Shown here: one piece after another, positions 36,499 to 46,213 of the stretch
Numbering within the stretch: the first letter of the stretch is position 1
Layout: the number at the start of each line of letters is the position of its first letter
From: Flavihumibacter soli
Lineage (GTDB): Bacteria > Bacteroidota > Bacteroidia > Sphingobacteriales > Sphingobacteriaceae
Assembly (NCBI RefSeq): GCF_010692725.1
Contig: NZ_JAAFZB010000094.1
Coordinates: 434,001-498,000, forward strand
Direction: 5' to 3'
Length of the DNA stretch: 64,000 nt
The notes under the pieces: model-generated
Database searches by the model: none
Told to the model about the DNA's origin: nothing
The model's input: only the letters and a program-made list of their open reading frames with translations
Translations under genes and position numbers: made by a program

Positions 36499-37956
36499 TT
36501 AGGTAAACATGTGCCGAAAACCCTTGATAACAGCCGGACTGTACTCCAATGATCTTTTAGCACCGCGAGCGATATTCTTACGCATCCGGCTTCGCATATA
36601 AAGAACCACCTTTCCCTTCTGAACTTCTCCGTTCTCACGAACCTTAACCAGCGTTCTTAGAGAAAATAGGGCGAGTGCTCCGCCAATTATAAAAAAGAAG
36701 TTCCATCCCTGAAGGTTAACCAGGTTAAGCATCGTGCTGTGGGTTCCGCTTTTCCATTCAATGTTCCATACCAGGGAATGAGAAGTAAAGAAGTCTGCAG
36801 CAAGACCACCAACCAGTGGGGCGACAGCGGAGAAAATAGAAATGATAATATTCTTTGCAGAGATATAGGCGGTCGCATCTTCCTGCGGCGCTAACTTCAT
36901 CCCGATGTTATTTAATGCAAGGTTGATCCCCGCGGTTGAAATACCACTGAAAACATTGATCAGCACCAGCATCAGGACACTCAATAAGTGCACTGCTGGC
37001 GCCGCAGCAAAAGCCATTGCCAGGATACATAGAATATATAGAGGCGCACAAATATTGATGATCGTTTTGTTACTGTAACGATCGGCATAACGTCCCCACA
37101 TTTTTACCGAAAAAATGCTGCTTAGCTGCCCGATGATCGTAAGAGCCATGATATAGGTTAACGACAGGCCAATTGTTTTCATCATAAAAACGGTAAAGAA
37201 CGGAACGGCAAGATTAAGCGCGAAGGACCAAAATGAATTAAATACCAGCAGGTTTCTGAAATTTACATCCCGCAAAGGCTTTATGAGCTGACGCAAAAAA
37301 TTTCCCTGGGCGGGCACTGGTGCAGGTTCATCCGCTCTTGATAATAAGTATACGCCAATCATCCCTACTATCGCCCCGATCAGTACCATTATGAAGTAGG
37401 AGTTGGTGACGTATTCCGGATAGCGGGCTTTGATAAAATCAACGGTAAATGCGATCAGCAAATTAGAACTGACACCTACTATCTGCATTATTCTGGTACG
37501 GTGCGAAAAATATTTCCCCAAAATAGAATCAGGCACCAGGTCCTTCATCCAGGAATTCCAGGTTCCTCCTGCAATAGACCCAAAAAGATAATGGATCGAC
37601 AAAAGAAAGATCAGTACTTCCACTCCACCGAATCCGGTAAAGAAAAATGGTATTAAGCCAATAATGATTAGTGCGAATCGCGCAATAAACGATGTAATTA
37701 CTGAGATAGCACGGCGGTTCTGATATTTTTTGACCAGCCACACCGATATAAGCTGGAAGATATTTGTTAAAATCGGCAATGAAGCAAGCAAACCGATCTG
37801 GAAATTCGAGGCACCAAGATGAATAGCCATCGCGACCAGGAATGTCCCGCCCGTCAGGTTTACCATTATCTCAGCGGCAACCCCTTCCCTGACAACATTT
37901 TTTAAACCTGACTGTACCTGCTGGGGTGTTAAATGAGATGATGTTTTTAAATTCAT
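36499..37956 (-). CDS. MFS transporter
   Basis: 485 residues with about twelve hydrophobic segments, starting after a short polar N-terminus and running from VNLTGGTFLVAMAIHLG to FFFIIGGALALFSLRTLV. Characteristic features are the A-like loop (VSVWLVKKYQNRRAISV) and GRYADRYSNKT after the sixth to seventh helices. The substrate is unknown. It has a longer basic C-terminal tail (RMRKNIARGAKRSLEY). No neighbour points to a function. A small hairpin at 36477-36494 follows the stop but has no T run. Confidence 0.85.
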   Translation of the reverse strand: MNLKTSSHLTPQQVQSGLKNVVREGVAAEIMVNLTGGTFLVAMAIHLGASNFQIGLLASLPILTNIFQLISVWLVKKYQNRRAISVITSFIARFALIIIGLIPFFFTGFGGVEVLIFLLSIHYLFGSIAGGTWNSWMKDLVPDSILGKYFSHRTRIMQIVGVSSNLLIAFTVDFIKARYPEYVTNSYFIMVLIGAIVGMIGVYLLSRADEPAPVPAQGNFLRQLIKPLRDVNFRNLLVFNSFWSFALNLAVPFFTVFMMKTIGLSLTYIMALTIIGQLSSIFSVKMWGRYADRYSNKTIINICAPLYILCILAMAFAAAPAVHLLSVLMLVLINVFSGISTAGINLALNNIGMKLAPQEDATAYISAKNIIISIFSAVAPLVGGLAADFFTSHSLVWNIEWKSGTHSTMLNLVNLQGWNFFFIIGGALALFSLRTLVKVRENGEVQKGKVVLYMRSRMRKNIARGAKRSLEYSPAVIKGFRHMFT

Positions 37957-38193
37957 AGGCTGTCGTCCCGAAAACGAAATATTATTAAATATCCCCGGTA
38001 CGGAGCGGTTCTTATGTATGTTACAGCTATTTATAATAAAACTGTCAGGAATGTGTGGTAATAATTGAAAGTAGAATTCGTTTCGAAAATGATCTCATAT
38101 TTTTCGTTCGAATTGACTCTTTCAGGTCGGAATTCTTATATTTAATGGAAAAGCGAATATGTGTGTGTGAATCATTCCACCTTAAACCTTATC

Positions 38194-39141
38194 ATGATTG
38201 AGATCCCTGATTTTTATCGCCCGGATAAATTGTATCTGACAGATGGAGGACTGGAAACAACTTTGATTTTCAGGGACCATTATGACCTTCCGTATTTTGC
38301 AGCTTTCGAACTTCTGAAGACAAGCGAGGGCTATGATTCCCTCAGGAAGTACTTTACCTCTTATCTGAATATAGCCAGAGAATACAACACGGGGTTTGTG
38401 CTTGAAAGCGCCACCTGGAGAGCCAGCACTGATTGGATATTGAAATTAGGATATCCTGAAGCGGCTGTATCGGAAATAAATAATAAGGCAGTCCGTATGC
38501 TGCTTGATCTCAGGAATGAATATCGGGCAAATACCGGGAACATTATTATCAGCGGTTGTATCGGCCCACGGGGCGATGGATATAGTCCAACCGTCACCAT
38601 GACGGTCGAGGAGGCAAGGAAATATCATATGGTACAGGCAAAAGCACTGGTAGATTCAGGCGTGGATATGATCACGGCCATCACAATGAACTATGTTGAG
38701 GAGGCAGCAGGAATAGTAGCGGCGGCTAACGAGCTGAAGGTCCCCGTTGTTATCTCATTTACTGTTGAAACAAACGGGCAATTGCCTACAGGAATGACAT
38801 TGGAGGACGCAATTAACCAGGTCGATGCAAATGCCACTATTCGCCCGGTTTACTACATGATCAATTGCGCTCATCCCGCGCACTTTACAAGTGAATTGAA
38901 CAAGGGATTGCAGGAAGAATGGACCATGCGGATCAGGGGTATCAGGGCGAACGCATCATGCAAAAGCCACGCTGAACTGGATGAAGCTACGGAATTAGAC
39001 CGGGGCGATCCGCGGGAACTGGGAATATCCTACAAACACCTGAAGGAATCGTTTGGCCAATTACATATTTTCGGCGGTTGTTGCGGGACCGACGAGGAAC
39101 ATGTTCATGAAATAGCTGGTGAAATAGCAGCTTTTTATTGA
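38194..39141 (+). CDS. Homocysteine S-methyltransferase family protein
   Basis: A TIM-barrel protein of 315 residues with the opening YLTDGGLETTLIF, the first zinc-ligand region in MINCAHPAHF and the paired cysteines in IFGGCCGTDEEHV. Those three cysteines bind the zinc that activates homocysteine. Relatives such as MmuM use S-methylmethionine or SAM as donor. A GTG at 38161 is open; the ATG at 38194 (MIEIPDFYRP) is a better family start. The 3' end overlaps the convergent GH1-like gene by 7 bases. Confidence 0.87.
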   Translation: MIEIPDFYRPDKLYLTDGGLETTLIFRDHYDLPYFAAFELLKTSEGYDSLRKYFTSYLNIAREYNTGFVLESATWRASTDWILKLGYPEAAVSEINNKAVRMLLDLRNEYRANTGNIIISGCIGPRGDGYSPTVTMTVEEARKYHMVQAKALVDSGVDMITAITMNYVEEAAGIVAAANELKVPVVISFTVETNGQLPTGMTLEDAINQVDANATIRPVYYMINCAHPAHFTSELNKGLQEEWTMRIRGIRANASCKSHAELDEATELDRGDPRELGISYKHLKESFGQLHIFGGCCGTDEEHVHEIAGEIAAFY

Positions 39142-40340
39142 AAATGTATCCCAAAACTTTCATGTTCCAGCGAGTGCCTCCATTCCTGTATGAGTTTCCT
39201 GTACGCTTCACCGACCGGTCTTATCTTCCGTTCAAGGCTATACAAGCCCAGGGCGTTTACATTGCCTGCGTCGTTTCGTAAGGCCGAATCCCAGTCTACC
39301 TGGTCTGTCAAACTATACCATGTGAAACCGAATACCGGCACTCCGTCGTGCTTAAGCTTGCGGACATTGGCCCATTGCTTCTGGAGCCAAATCACAGAAT
39401 TCGGTTCAATGATATTCGTTTCTGTATGCATAACGGGCAATTTATAACGACTAAAATACTGGTGAGTGATAACATAATAGCCCAGGATCTCCCCGGAGGC
39501 TGAAGTCGTTCCATCCTCATGTACCATATGTTCATTGGTAACATAGTAATCGTTCCCCATTACACAACTCCCTTTTATGAAATTATGCGATTGAAACCAG
39601 TGATATTCCTCCTTCGTCATTCCATTTTGCAGCAGATACTCATACATGATCACACTGGTTGGAAACCCATAAGTAAGATCGAGCGACAAAAATCGCTTCC
39701 GGTTCAGGAACGTAGCAAGCGGGTCACACTTCGGATTTTCAGGATGAAAATATTCTGACGACTCACTTTGAATAAATACCGCGTGGGGTTGTACCTTCAG
39801 GATGGCCTGCATAGCCATTACATTAGCCTTGCAAATATGTTTGAGCGCAGTAACGAACGAACGGTCATCCGATCGGCGCTCATTCCACCACCCGTATTGA
39901 GCAGAAAAAGTAGCCGCGATGAAAATTTCGTTTATGGGCGTATAGAATTGAAGACCTGGAAACCGCTTGGCGAAAGCGGTTGCATATTCGACAAAATGTT
40001 CAGGAAAATCCGGATTTTGAAAATCGCCCAGCCAATCCGGCACGCCGAAATGACATAGGTCAACAATGGGTATTATTGACAGCTTCTTAAGGTATTGGAA
40101 AGTTTCGTCGGTAAACGCCCAGTCATACTGCCCGGGCGCAGTATGCACCTTATAGTAAGGCGGTCCGTACCGTAAAAACTCAATATCCATCTCTTTCACA
40201 AGATGAAAGTCCTCTTTCCAACGGGTGTAGTGGCCGCATTTTTCCATTTCATCCACGCGCTTCCTCTTACCATCAGGCAGCGTGATCATGGGGTAGCTAT
40301 TCTCAATACCCGTGCTGAACATGAATTTATTTCTACTCAT
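39135..40340 (-). CDS. Glycoside hydrolase family 1-like protein
   Basis: 401 residues reading as a TIM barrel of the GH1 type: YDWAFTDETFQYLKKL, then the acid/base glutamate in FYTPINEIF (Glu138) and the likely nucleophile glutamate in MHTETN (Glu307), followed by VFGFTWYSLTDQVDWD. No signal peptide, so it acts in the cytoplasm. The N-terminal third is less typical of GH1 beta-glucosidases; the specificity (beta-glucoside, beta-mannoside or other) cannot be told. It is alone in its orientation. Confidence 0.78.
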   Translation of the reverse strand: MSRNKFMFSTGIENSYPMITLPDGKRKRVDEMEKCGHYTRWKEDFHLVKEMDIEFLRYGPPYYKVHTAPGQYDWAFTDETFQYLKKLSIIPIVDLCHFGVPDWLGDFQNPDFPEHFVEYATAFAKRFPGLQFYTPINEIFIAATFSAQYGWWNERRSDDRSFVTALKHICKANVMAMQAILKVQPHAVFIQSESSEYFHPENPKCDPLATFLNRKRFLSLDLTYGFPTSVIMYEYLLQNGMTKEEYHWFQSHNFIKGSCVMGNDYYVTNEHMVHEDGTTSASGEILGYYVITHQYFSRYKLPVMHTETNIIEPNSVIWLQKQWANVRKLKHDGVPVFGFTWYSLTDQVDWDSALRNDAGNVNALGLYSLERKIRPVGEAYRKLIQEWRHSLEHESFGIHFQ

Positions 40341-40603
40341 CGCTAAAGGATCTTGTGACCGGATTTATTAACTTCCTGATCCCGGCCGCTCCTTTTCGAC
40401 TGGAAAGCTTTGTCCTTGAAACAGACATACGCTGGCGACCATTCAGGTTTACTCGTTTCTTTATTCAGGCGTAGAAAGGGATGATCTCCTTTTGCATCGT
40501 CCAAGCCATATCAAGTCTTCTGACAGCTTAAAAACATGCTTAAATGACAATGACCATGAGGATAAGGTTTTGATAATTTTCATTAATAGAATTTTAAGTG
40601 CAT

Positions 40604-40637
40604 TTTCACCGAGAAAATCTGGCATTTCACCGAGAAA
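40604..40637 (+). promoter_or_regulatory. Candidate operator: 13-bp direct repeat with 21-bp period
   Basis: TTTCACCGAGAAA occurs twice without change at 40604-40616 and 40625-40637, two helical turns apart. Each copy is also partly palindromic (TTTC...GAAA). LytTR-family regulators are known to bind direct repeats with this kind of spacing. The repeats lie 20-50 bases upstream of the promoter of a LiaF-LytS-LytTR gene group, so autoregulation by the LytTR protein at 42567 is a reasonable guess. Confidence 0.6.
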
Positions 40638-40659
40638 TACGGCTCGTTGCCAATATCAC

Positions 40660-40691
40660 TTTGCGTTGTGAATGAATGCAACATACATTTG
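40660..40691 (+). promoter_or_regulatory. Bacteroidota-type promoter of the LiaF-like gene
   Basis: TACATTTG (40684-40691) fits the TAnnTTTG -7 consensus exactly, and TTTG (40660-40663) sits 20 bases before it, matching the expected -33 spacing. Transcription would start about 10 bases before the ATG at 40708, a short leader. Confidence 0.6.
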
Positions 40692-40707
40692 ATGAAAACA
40701 TATAAAC

Positions 40708-41484
40708 ATGCAGAACTTTCAATCTTCAAATAAAAAGTCAGGCAAAACTGTCATCGGGTTCATGCTTTTAGCTCTCGGTTGTATATTACTGCTTAGAACA
40801 CTTGACTTATTTTTCCTGCCGGGATATTTGTTCAGCTGGCCGATGTGGCTAATTGCGATTGGCGTTTACATAGGCGCGCGTAAAGGTTACCAGAAGCCTG
40901 GTCCTTTCATACTTATACTTTTAGGATTCATCTTTCTGGCCCATCGCATCGTACCCGACTGGGATCTTTCGCGATTTGTCTGGCCGATGGCTATAATCGG
41001 TTTCGGATTGTGGATGGTTCTTAAGCCATCGAAGGGAAATTGGTTTGGCGGCTCTGCCGGATGGGACAAACGGATCGATCCGCTTACCGGTGAAGAAACT
41101 CAGCCACATAATGAACCGTTCGGCGGATCAGGGGAGAGCCGTACAATTGACGACCGTTTAAATTCAACATCTATTTTCGGGGGTATCAAAAAAACTATTG
41201 TTTCCAAAAACTTCAAGGGCGGAGAAATCATTAACTTCTTCGGCGGTGCAGAATTAAACCTGATGCAGGCAGATATCCAGGGTACTGTGAAGCTTGAAGT
41301 GACACAGGTGTTTGGAGGGACTAAAATAATAATACCCGCAAACTGGATCATTCATTCAGAAATGGTAGCGGTATTCGGCGGCATAGAAGATAAACGCCTG
41401 CAAGCCAGCGAACCTAACCCGGAAAAGATCCTGATAATTGACGGTACATCGATCTTTGGGGGAATTGACATCCGCAGTTTTTGA
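40708..41484 (+). CDS. LiaF-like membrane protein with C-terminal FGG-repeat domain
   Basis: 258 residues. The N-terminal half has about four hydrophobic segments (VIGFMLLALGCILLLRTL to MAIIGFGLWMVLKP); the C-terminal half has a beta-rich domain with a recurring FGG turn (SIFGGI, NFFGGAEL, QVFGGTKI, AVFGGIED, SIFGGIDI). This is the layout of the LiaF/YvqF-type 'cell wall-active antibiotics response' proteins, which restrain a linked two-component system in Bacillota. Here the gene is followed 45 bases later by a LytS kinase and a LytTR regulator, so a similar role as negative partner is likely. Confidence 0.8.
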   Translation: MQNFQSSNKKSGKTVIGFMLLALGCILLLRTLDLFFLPGYLFSWPMWLIAIGVYIGARKGYQKPGPFILILLGFIFLAHRIVPDWDLSRFVWPMAIIGFGLWMVLKPSKGNWFGGSAGWDKRIDPLTGEETQPHNEPFGGSGESRTIDDRLNSTSIFGGIKKTIVSKNFKGGEIINFFGGAELNLMQADIQGTVKLEVTQVFGGTKIIIPANWIIHSEMVAVFGGIEDKRLQASEPNPEKILIIDGTSIFGGIDIRSF

Positions 41485-41528
41485 TTTTGATCTTCCACTG
41501 GTAACAAATTCATCCTAATCTGTAAATT

Positions 41529-42560
41529 TTGTCAACTTCAAATATTAAGATCAAGTACTTCTGGATAGGTATAAGGTATGTGCTGAGTTGTATCTTTTTC
41601 CAGTTCATCGTATTGTTCTGGTATGGATTTACTGTCCAAACTTCAATATACGATAGCGCTATCAGCATCGCCATACTTACCGCGGCCAGTTTACTAATGG
41701 CCAATAACCTGAAATACTACAGGCCGGAGAGAAACAGGTATCTCTACATGCTTATCTGGTGTCTGATCCTGGCTGCGATATGGCTCTTTACAAGCCAGTG
41801 GATCTTATCCCTCCTGTTTTCATCCGATGCATACTACGCTAATTTCTTATATAAATCCTTACCTGTTCGGTTCTTTATCGGACTCCTTATCATCGGGCTG
41901 AGTGCACTCGTTAGTATACTCTGGTATACTCAACAGGATCAAAAGGAAATAGTGCAGCGTAAAGCGGATGCGGAGAAGCTGGCCCGAGATGCCGAACTTT
42001 ATAATCTGCGACAACAGCTGCAACCGCATTTTCTATTTAACAGCCTGAACTCGATAACTGCCCTGATAGGCACGCGCCCGGAAGAAGCCCGGAAGATGAT
42101 CCATAAGTTATCTGACTTTTTAAGAGGTACGTTAAAGAAGGAGGATCAGCAGCCGGTTTCTCTCGCCGAAGAACTCACCCATCTGCAACTGTACCTTGAT
42201 ATTGAGATGGTGAGATTTGGCCACCGCTTATCTACTGAAATTGGAGCCGATGAGGCCTGCAGAAAAATGCTTATCCCTCCAATGATCCTGCAGCCAATTG
42301 TTGAAAACGCAATCAAATTTGGATTATACGATACAACAGGCATTGTGAACATAATTATAAAAGCAGAATGCCATGATAATGAGCTTCATGTAAGTGTGCA
42401 AAATCCTTACGATCCTGAAACCACGCGGCCCAAGCATGGAACCGGGTTTGGCCTGAGTGGTGTAAAACGCCGCCTCCACTTATTATTTGGACGTACAGAC
42501 TTGTTGGAAACCAAAAGTGATAGCCATATATTTACCTCCACTGTAAAAATCCCGCAGTAA
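41529..42560 (+). CDS. LytS-type sensor histidine kinase
   Basis: 343 residues with four hydrophobic segments in the first 140 residues, then the His_kinase (PF06580) phosphoacceptor region LQPHFLFNSLNSITALI and an ATPase domain with PIVENAIKFGL and HGTGFGLSGVKRRL. The only start is TTG at 41529 because a stop precedes it by two codons and the next Met is far inside the membrane domain. It is the sensor for the LytTR regulator that starts 7 bases downstream. The ligand is unknown; the LiaF-like neighbour suggests an envelope signal. Confidence 0.9.
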   Translation: MSTSNIKIKYFWIGIRYVLSCIFFQFIVLFWYGFTVQTSIYDSAISIAILTAASLLMANNLKYYRPERNRYLYMLIWCLILAAIWLFTSQWILSLLFSSDAYYANFLYKSLPVRFFIGLLIIGLSALVSILWYTQQDQKEIVQRKADAEKLARDAELYNLRQQLQPHFLFNSLNSITALIGTRPEEARKMIHKLSDFLRGTLKKEDQQPVSLAEELTHLQLYLDIEMVRFGHRLSTEIGADEACRKMLIPPMILQPIVENAIKFGLYDTTGIVNIIIKAECHDNELHVSVQNPYDPETTRPKHGTGFGLSGVKRRLHLLFGRTDLLETKSDSHIFTSTVKIPQ

Positions 42561-42566
42561 TCCAAA

Positions 42567-43301
42567 ATGCGAGCAATTCTAATTGACGACGAGCCACTGG
42601 CCAGATTGGTAGTTATTGAATATCTTAAAGCCTGGCCGCAAATAGAGATCATACAAGAATGTAATGACGGGTTTGAAGGCGTCAAAGCGATCATGCAACA
42701 CCAGCCCGACCTTATCTTCCTGGACATCCAAATGCCCAAAGTAAATGGTTTTGAAATGCTCGAACTTGTGGATAATCCACCTTCCGTAATTTTCACAACT
42801 GCTTTCGACGAATATGCCATCCGGGCATTCGAAGAACATGCAATTGACTACTTGCTGAAGCCATTCACCCAGCAGCGTTTTGATAAGGCGATCCAGAAAT
42901 TTATTGATCAATTTGAGCCCGCGCAGAGTTCCCAAAACACCAAACAACTCCTCGACAGTCTTCCTTCACCATCGACAGAACGAATCGTCGTGAAGACCGG
43001 CACCAAGATAAAGATCATCCCGGTTTCAGACGTAATTTACCTGGCCGCCGATGATGACTATGTAAATATTCATACACCAGATGGATCATATCTTAAAAAT
43101 AAGACCATGGCGTATTTTGAGCAAATGCTGGATCCGCGACAGTTCGTAAGAGTGCACCGTTCATATATTCTTAAAGTTCAGGAAATTACGCGTATCGATC
43201 CTTATGAGAAAGAAACGCACATTGCGATCCTTAAGTCCGGTGCTAAAATACCTGTTAGTAAAACCGGGTATTCGAAACTGAAACAGACCCTGGGTTTGTA
43301 A
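42567..43301 (+). CDS. LytTR-family response regulator
   Basis: 244 residues: an N-terminal receiver (ILIDDEPLARLVV, phospho-Asp in LIFLDIQMPKVNGFEML, KPFTQQRFDKA) and a C-terminal LytTR DNA-binding domain (RIVVKTGTKIKIIPVSDVIYL, then DDYVNIHTPDGSYLKNKTM and FVRVHRSYILKVQEI). It is the output partner of the LytS kinase just upstream, and may bind the 21-bp-period repeats at 40604-40637. Confidence 0.93.
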   Translation: MRAILIDDEPLARLVVIEYLKAWPQIEIIQECNDGFEGVKAIMQHQPDLIFLDIQMPKVNGFEMLELVDNPPSVIFTTAFDEYAIRAFEEHAIDYLLKPFTQQRFDKAIQKFIDQFEPAQSSQNTKQLLDSLPSPSTERIVVKTGTKIKIIPVSDVIYLAADDDYVNIHTPDGSYLKNKTMAYFEQMLDPRQFVRVHRSYILKVQEITRIDPYEKETHIAILKSGAKIPVSKTGYSKLKQTLGL

Positions 43302-43392
43302 AATCTTATTAACCTTTATTATCGCAGCTACGTATAAACCTTCACGATCACAGATCTTCGAAATCTAATACGAATAAAGGGACCAGAATAAC

Positions 43393-46086
43393 TTGAAAAA
43401 CCAGGGTGAGATTTCGGCAGGTGGTGCCATAGACTTTAACATACTATTTAATTTATCAGACGATCCCCAATGTATTATCAATACTTTGGGATACTTCGAG
43501 AAGGTGAATTACAAATTTGCCGAAGAGTCAGGACTAACCGAAGCTGAACTCCTTTCAAGCTCTTTCGCCGACCTCATCCACGAGGATGATGTAAATCAAT
43601 TAAATCAGGCGCTTTTAACAGCCGGCCCGGGTCGTATCGTCGAGTTTGAAGCCCGCCTTCCTTACTCTCGACATGCTTACAAAGCATTTTTATGGAAAGC
43701 GACCCTTTCCGGCGGAAATCTTTACCTGGCGGGAAAAAAAATAAGTAATCATGGGCCTTTGGCGCATCGCTTTATGCAAACCGATACACTGCCCCTGACC
43801 TCAGACACTTCGCTTGCGGAGCTAATGAGTTCTGATGAGGCCGGAGCCAGCGCCCAAAACGAGCACAGGTTTAAAACCCTCGTCCAAAACAGCACCGACC
43901 TGCTTGCTATTTTATCGATCGAAGGGGAATATAAATATGTAAGTCCGACCGTAAAGCGAATACTGGGTTTCGATCCCGAATATTACATAGGAAAGAATGC
44001 ATTTTCTTTTATTCATCCCGACGATCTCAAACGCCTGATACCTCTTTTCGAGAATATAGTCAATAATCTAAAAATTGAACTCCCTGCATACCGGTTTATC
44101 AGCTCAGATGGCAAGTGGCACTGGCTGGAGACAGTAGCAACCAACCTGCTTCATGATCCCACGATCAATGGAATAGTCGTTAATTCCAGGGATATCACCC
44201 TCCACAAAGAAATGGAAAGCGATATTCTTCGGAACTCCCGGAAACTCAGTAACCTGATAGAGCATAACAGGGACGGTTCGTTTATTCTTAGCAGGGACTG
44301 GAGGTTCACTTTCCTCAATTCCGTAATTCGGAATACACCAGAACTACCCAAAGGATTGACCGTCGGTGTCAATATCTGGAAGGCTATCCCGAACGCTAAA
44401 AACACCGCTTTTTACACCGAATTTCAGCGTGCCTTTGCAGAAAATACCCCTGTTCATTTTAAGGAGTTTTCACCCCTTTTCAATAAATGGTTCGAAGTGA
44501 ATGCCTACCCGTTTGAAGATTCACTGACCGTGATGATCCGGGATATCACTGAACAAAAGGTCCAGCAGCTCACCCTTTCACTCGAGAAGGAAGTGCTGGA
44601 AATGACTGCAGCGTCAACTTACAGCTTTAAACAGCTGACAGACCATTTGCTATCCGGCTTTGAAAATATCCATGCGGGCCTGAAGGCCTCTTTATCGATC
44701 GTTGATAAGGAAACGAATAAGCTTGTTCCATTGTCAGTTCCTTCAATAACCGGACTTTATAAAACAGATAGTGAAGGAGTAGAAATCTCAACGGGAAGCG
44801 GCCCCTGCTCCCTGGCTGCTGTGAATCATTCCGAGGTTTATGTATCTAACATCTTAACCGATGGAATTGTCGGAAACTTCAGGGATACGCTGCTGGCACA
44901 TAAAATAACTTCCTCGCTATCCCTACCTGTTATCGATAAGAATGGGGAAGTATTAGCTGTCTTCACCCTTTTTAACAGCGGTCACAGGCGACTATTAAAA
45001 TCAGGAACCGGTCTTATCGAAAGACTGGGGACGATCATTCAACTGCTGCTCGAGAATAACCAGGCAAAAAAGGATATTGAACTAAGTAACGAACGATATC
45101 AGCTGACCACCCAGGCTACCAGCGATAGCATATGGGATCTGGATTTAAAGAGCCAGAGATTGTACCGGGGTGACGGTTTTGATCAATATTTTAATCAGCA
45201 ACCTGGCTTTGAACCAATAGAACTCAGAAAATGGGAACATAATATTCACCCCGAGGATGCTGAGCGGGTTGAAAGCAGTCTCGAAAATGCATTGGCCGAC
45301 AACTCAATCAATAAATGGACAGCAGAGTATCGCTATTTAAGAAAAGACGGCTCTTACGCCCGGGTTATTGATAAAGGCTTTATTGTCCGGGATAAAGAAA
45401 AACAGGCTGTCAGAATAGTTGGCGCGGTTCAGGATATTAGCGAGATCCGGAAAAGCCAGGAAAAACTCATCCAGTCAGAAGAGAACTATAAAAATATGTT
45501 TTTCAATAATCCTACGCCGATGTGGACGTATGATATGGAAAGTGAACATTTTACGATGGTCAATGCTGCTGCTCTCGCATTATACGGCTATACCGAAGAG
45601 GAATTCTTACAACTTGATCTCCTTTCTATACGCATAGAAGAGGAACATGAGAAGTTAAGAGAGGAAATGAAGAGCGAGGCCTTCTTAGCGGACCGGAATG
45701 TCTCCAAGGAATGGACACATTTGAGAAAAAACAGGTCGGCAATGATCGTTGAGGTCATATCTCATGCCGTGCTCATAAACGGACGCCGATCACGCCTGGT
45801 AGCAATAAAGGACATTACAGATAAAAAGAAAGACCGGCAGGAAATACTGGCGCAAAACAGGCGCCTCAGGGAGATCGCCCAGATAAGTTCCCATGAAACG
45901 CGTAAGCCACTGGCCAGTATATTGGGTCTCGTTAACCTTTTCGACAAAGAGAATCTAAGTAATCCTCTAAACAAAGAGATCATTCAGTACCTCGACGTCA
46001 CTGCCAATGAGCTTGATACAGTGATCCATAATATCGTTGGAAAAACCTGGCTGGAAAGCGAAACTTCGCCCTCTTTTCCGGAATAA
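43393..46086 (+). CDS. Multi-PAS/GAF sensor protein ending at a DHp domain, no ATPase domain
   Basis: 897 residues without membrane segments. PAS domains at about 14-120, 155-275, 285-390, 565-685 and 690-810 flank a GAF domain at about 400-555. The chain ends with an H-box, QISSHETRKPLASILGLVNLF, and about 60 residues of helical hairpin. No N, G1 or G2 box follows, so it is not a complete kinase. The histidine is kept. Its last PAS-DHp module is a close duplicate of the gene at 46214. The start is TTG at 43393; a stop lies four codons upstream and no ATG is nearby. It follows the LytTR gene by 90 bases. Confidence 0.85.
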   Translation: MKNQGEISAGGAIDFNILFNLSDDPQCIINTLGYFEKVNYKFAEESGLTEAELLSSSFADLIHEDDVNQLNQALLTAGPGRIVEFEARLPYSRHAYKAFLWKATLSGGNLYLAGKKISNHGPLAHRFMQTDTLPLTSDTSLAELMSSDEAGASAQNEHRFKTLVQNSTDLLAILSIEGEYKYVSPTVKRILGFDPEYYIGKNAFSFIHPDDLKRLIPLFENIVNNLKIELPAYRFISSDGKWHWLETVATNLLHDPTINGIVVNSRDITLHKEMESDILRNSRKLSNLIEHNRDGSFILSRDWRFTFLNSVIRNTPELPKGLTVGVNIWKAIPNAKNTAFYTEFQRAFAENTPVHFKEFSPLFNKWFEVNAYPFEDSLTVMIRDITEQKVQQLTLSLEKEVLEMTAASTYSFKQLTDHLLSGFENIHAGLKASLSIVDKETNKLVPLSVPSITGLYKTDSEGVEISTGSGPCSLAAVNHSEVYVSNILTDGIVGNFRDTLLAHKITSSLSLPVIDKNGEVLAVFTLFNSGHRRLLKSGTGLIERLGTIIQLLLENNQAKKDIELSNERYQLTTQATSDSIWDLDLKSQRLYRGDGFDQYFNQQPGFEPIELRKWEHNIHPEDAERVESSLENALADNSINKWTAEYRYLRKDGSYARVIDKGFIVRDKEKQAVRIVGAVQDISEIRKSQEKLIQSEENYKNMFFNNPTPMWTYDMESEHFTMVNAAALALYGYTEEEFLQLDLLSIRIEEEHEKLREEMKSEAFLADRNVSKEWTHLRKNRSAMIVEVISHAVLINGRRSRLVAIKDITDKKKDRQEILAQNRRLREIAQISSHETRKPLASILGLVNLFDKENLSNPLNKEIIQYLDVTANELDTVIHNIVGKTWLESETSPSFPE

Positions 46087-46213
46087 TTCTATTATTACCT
46101 GGGCGATAATGCCTGGTATCCTTAATAACAGGATACAAATTGACTTTAATCCAATTAAGGTAGATACTATATCAGCTTGTTTACGTTATATATAGTTCGA
46201 CCTATCGTTTTAC

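Larger units (their letters stand above)
40341..40707. other. Divergent intergenic region with LytTR-type direct repeats and a promoter
   Basis: About 370 bases between the divergent GH1-like and LiaF-like genes. The left half has no recognised feature. The right half has the direct repeats and the promoter reported separately. Confidence 0.7.
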
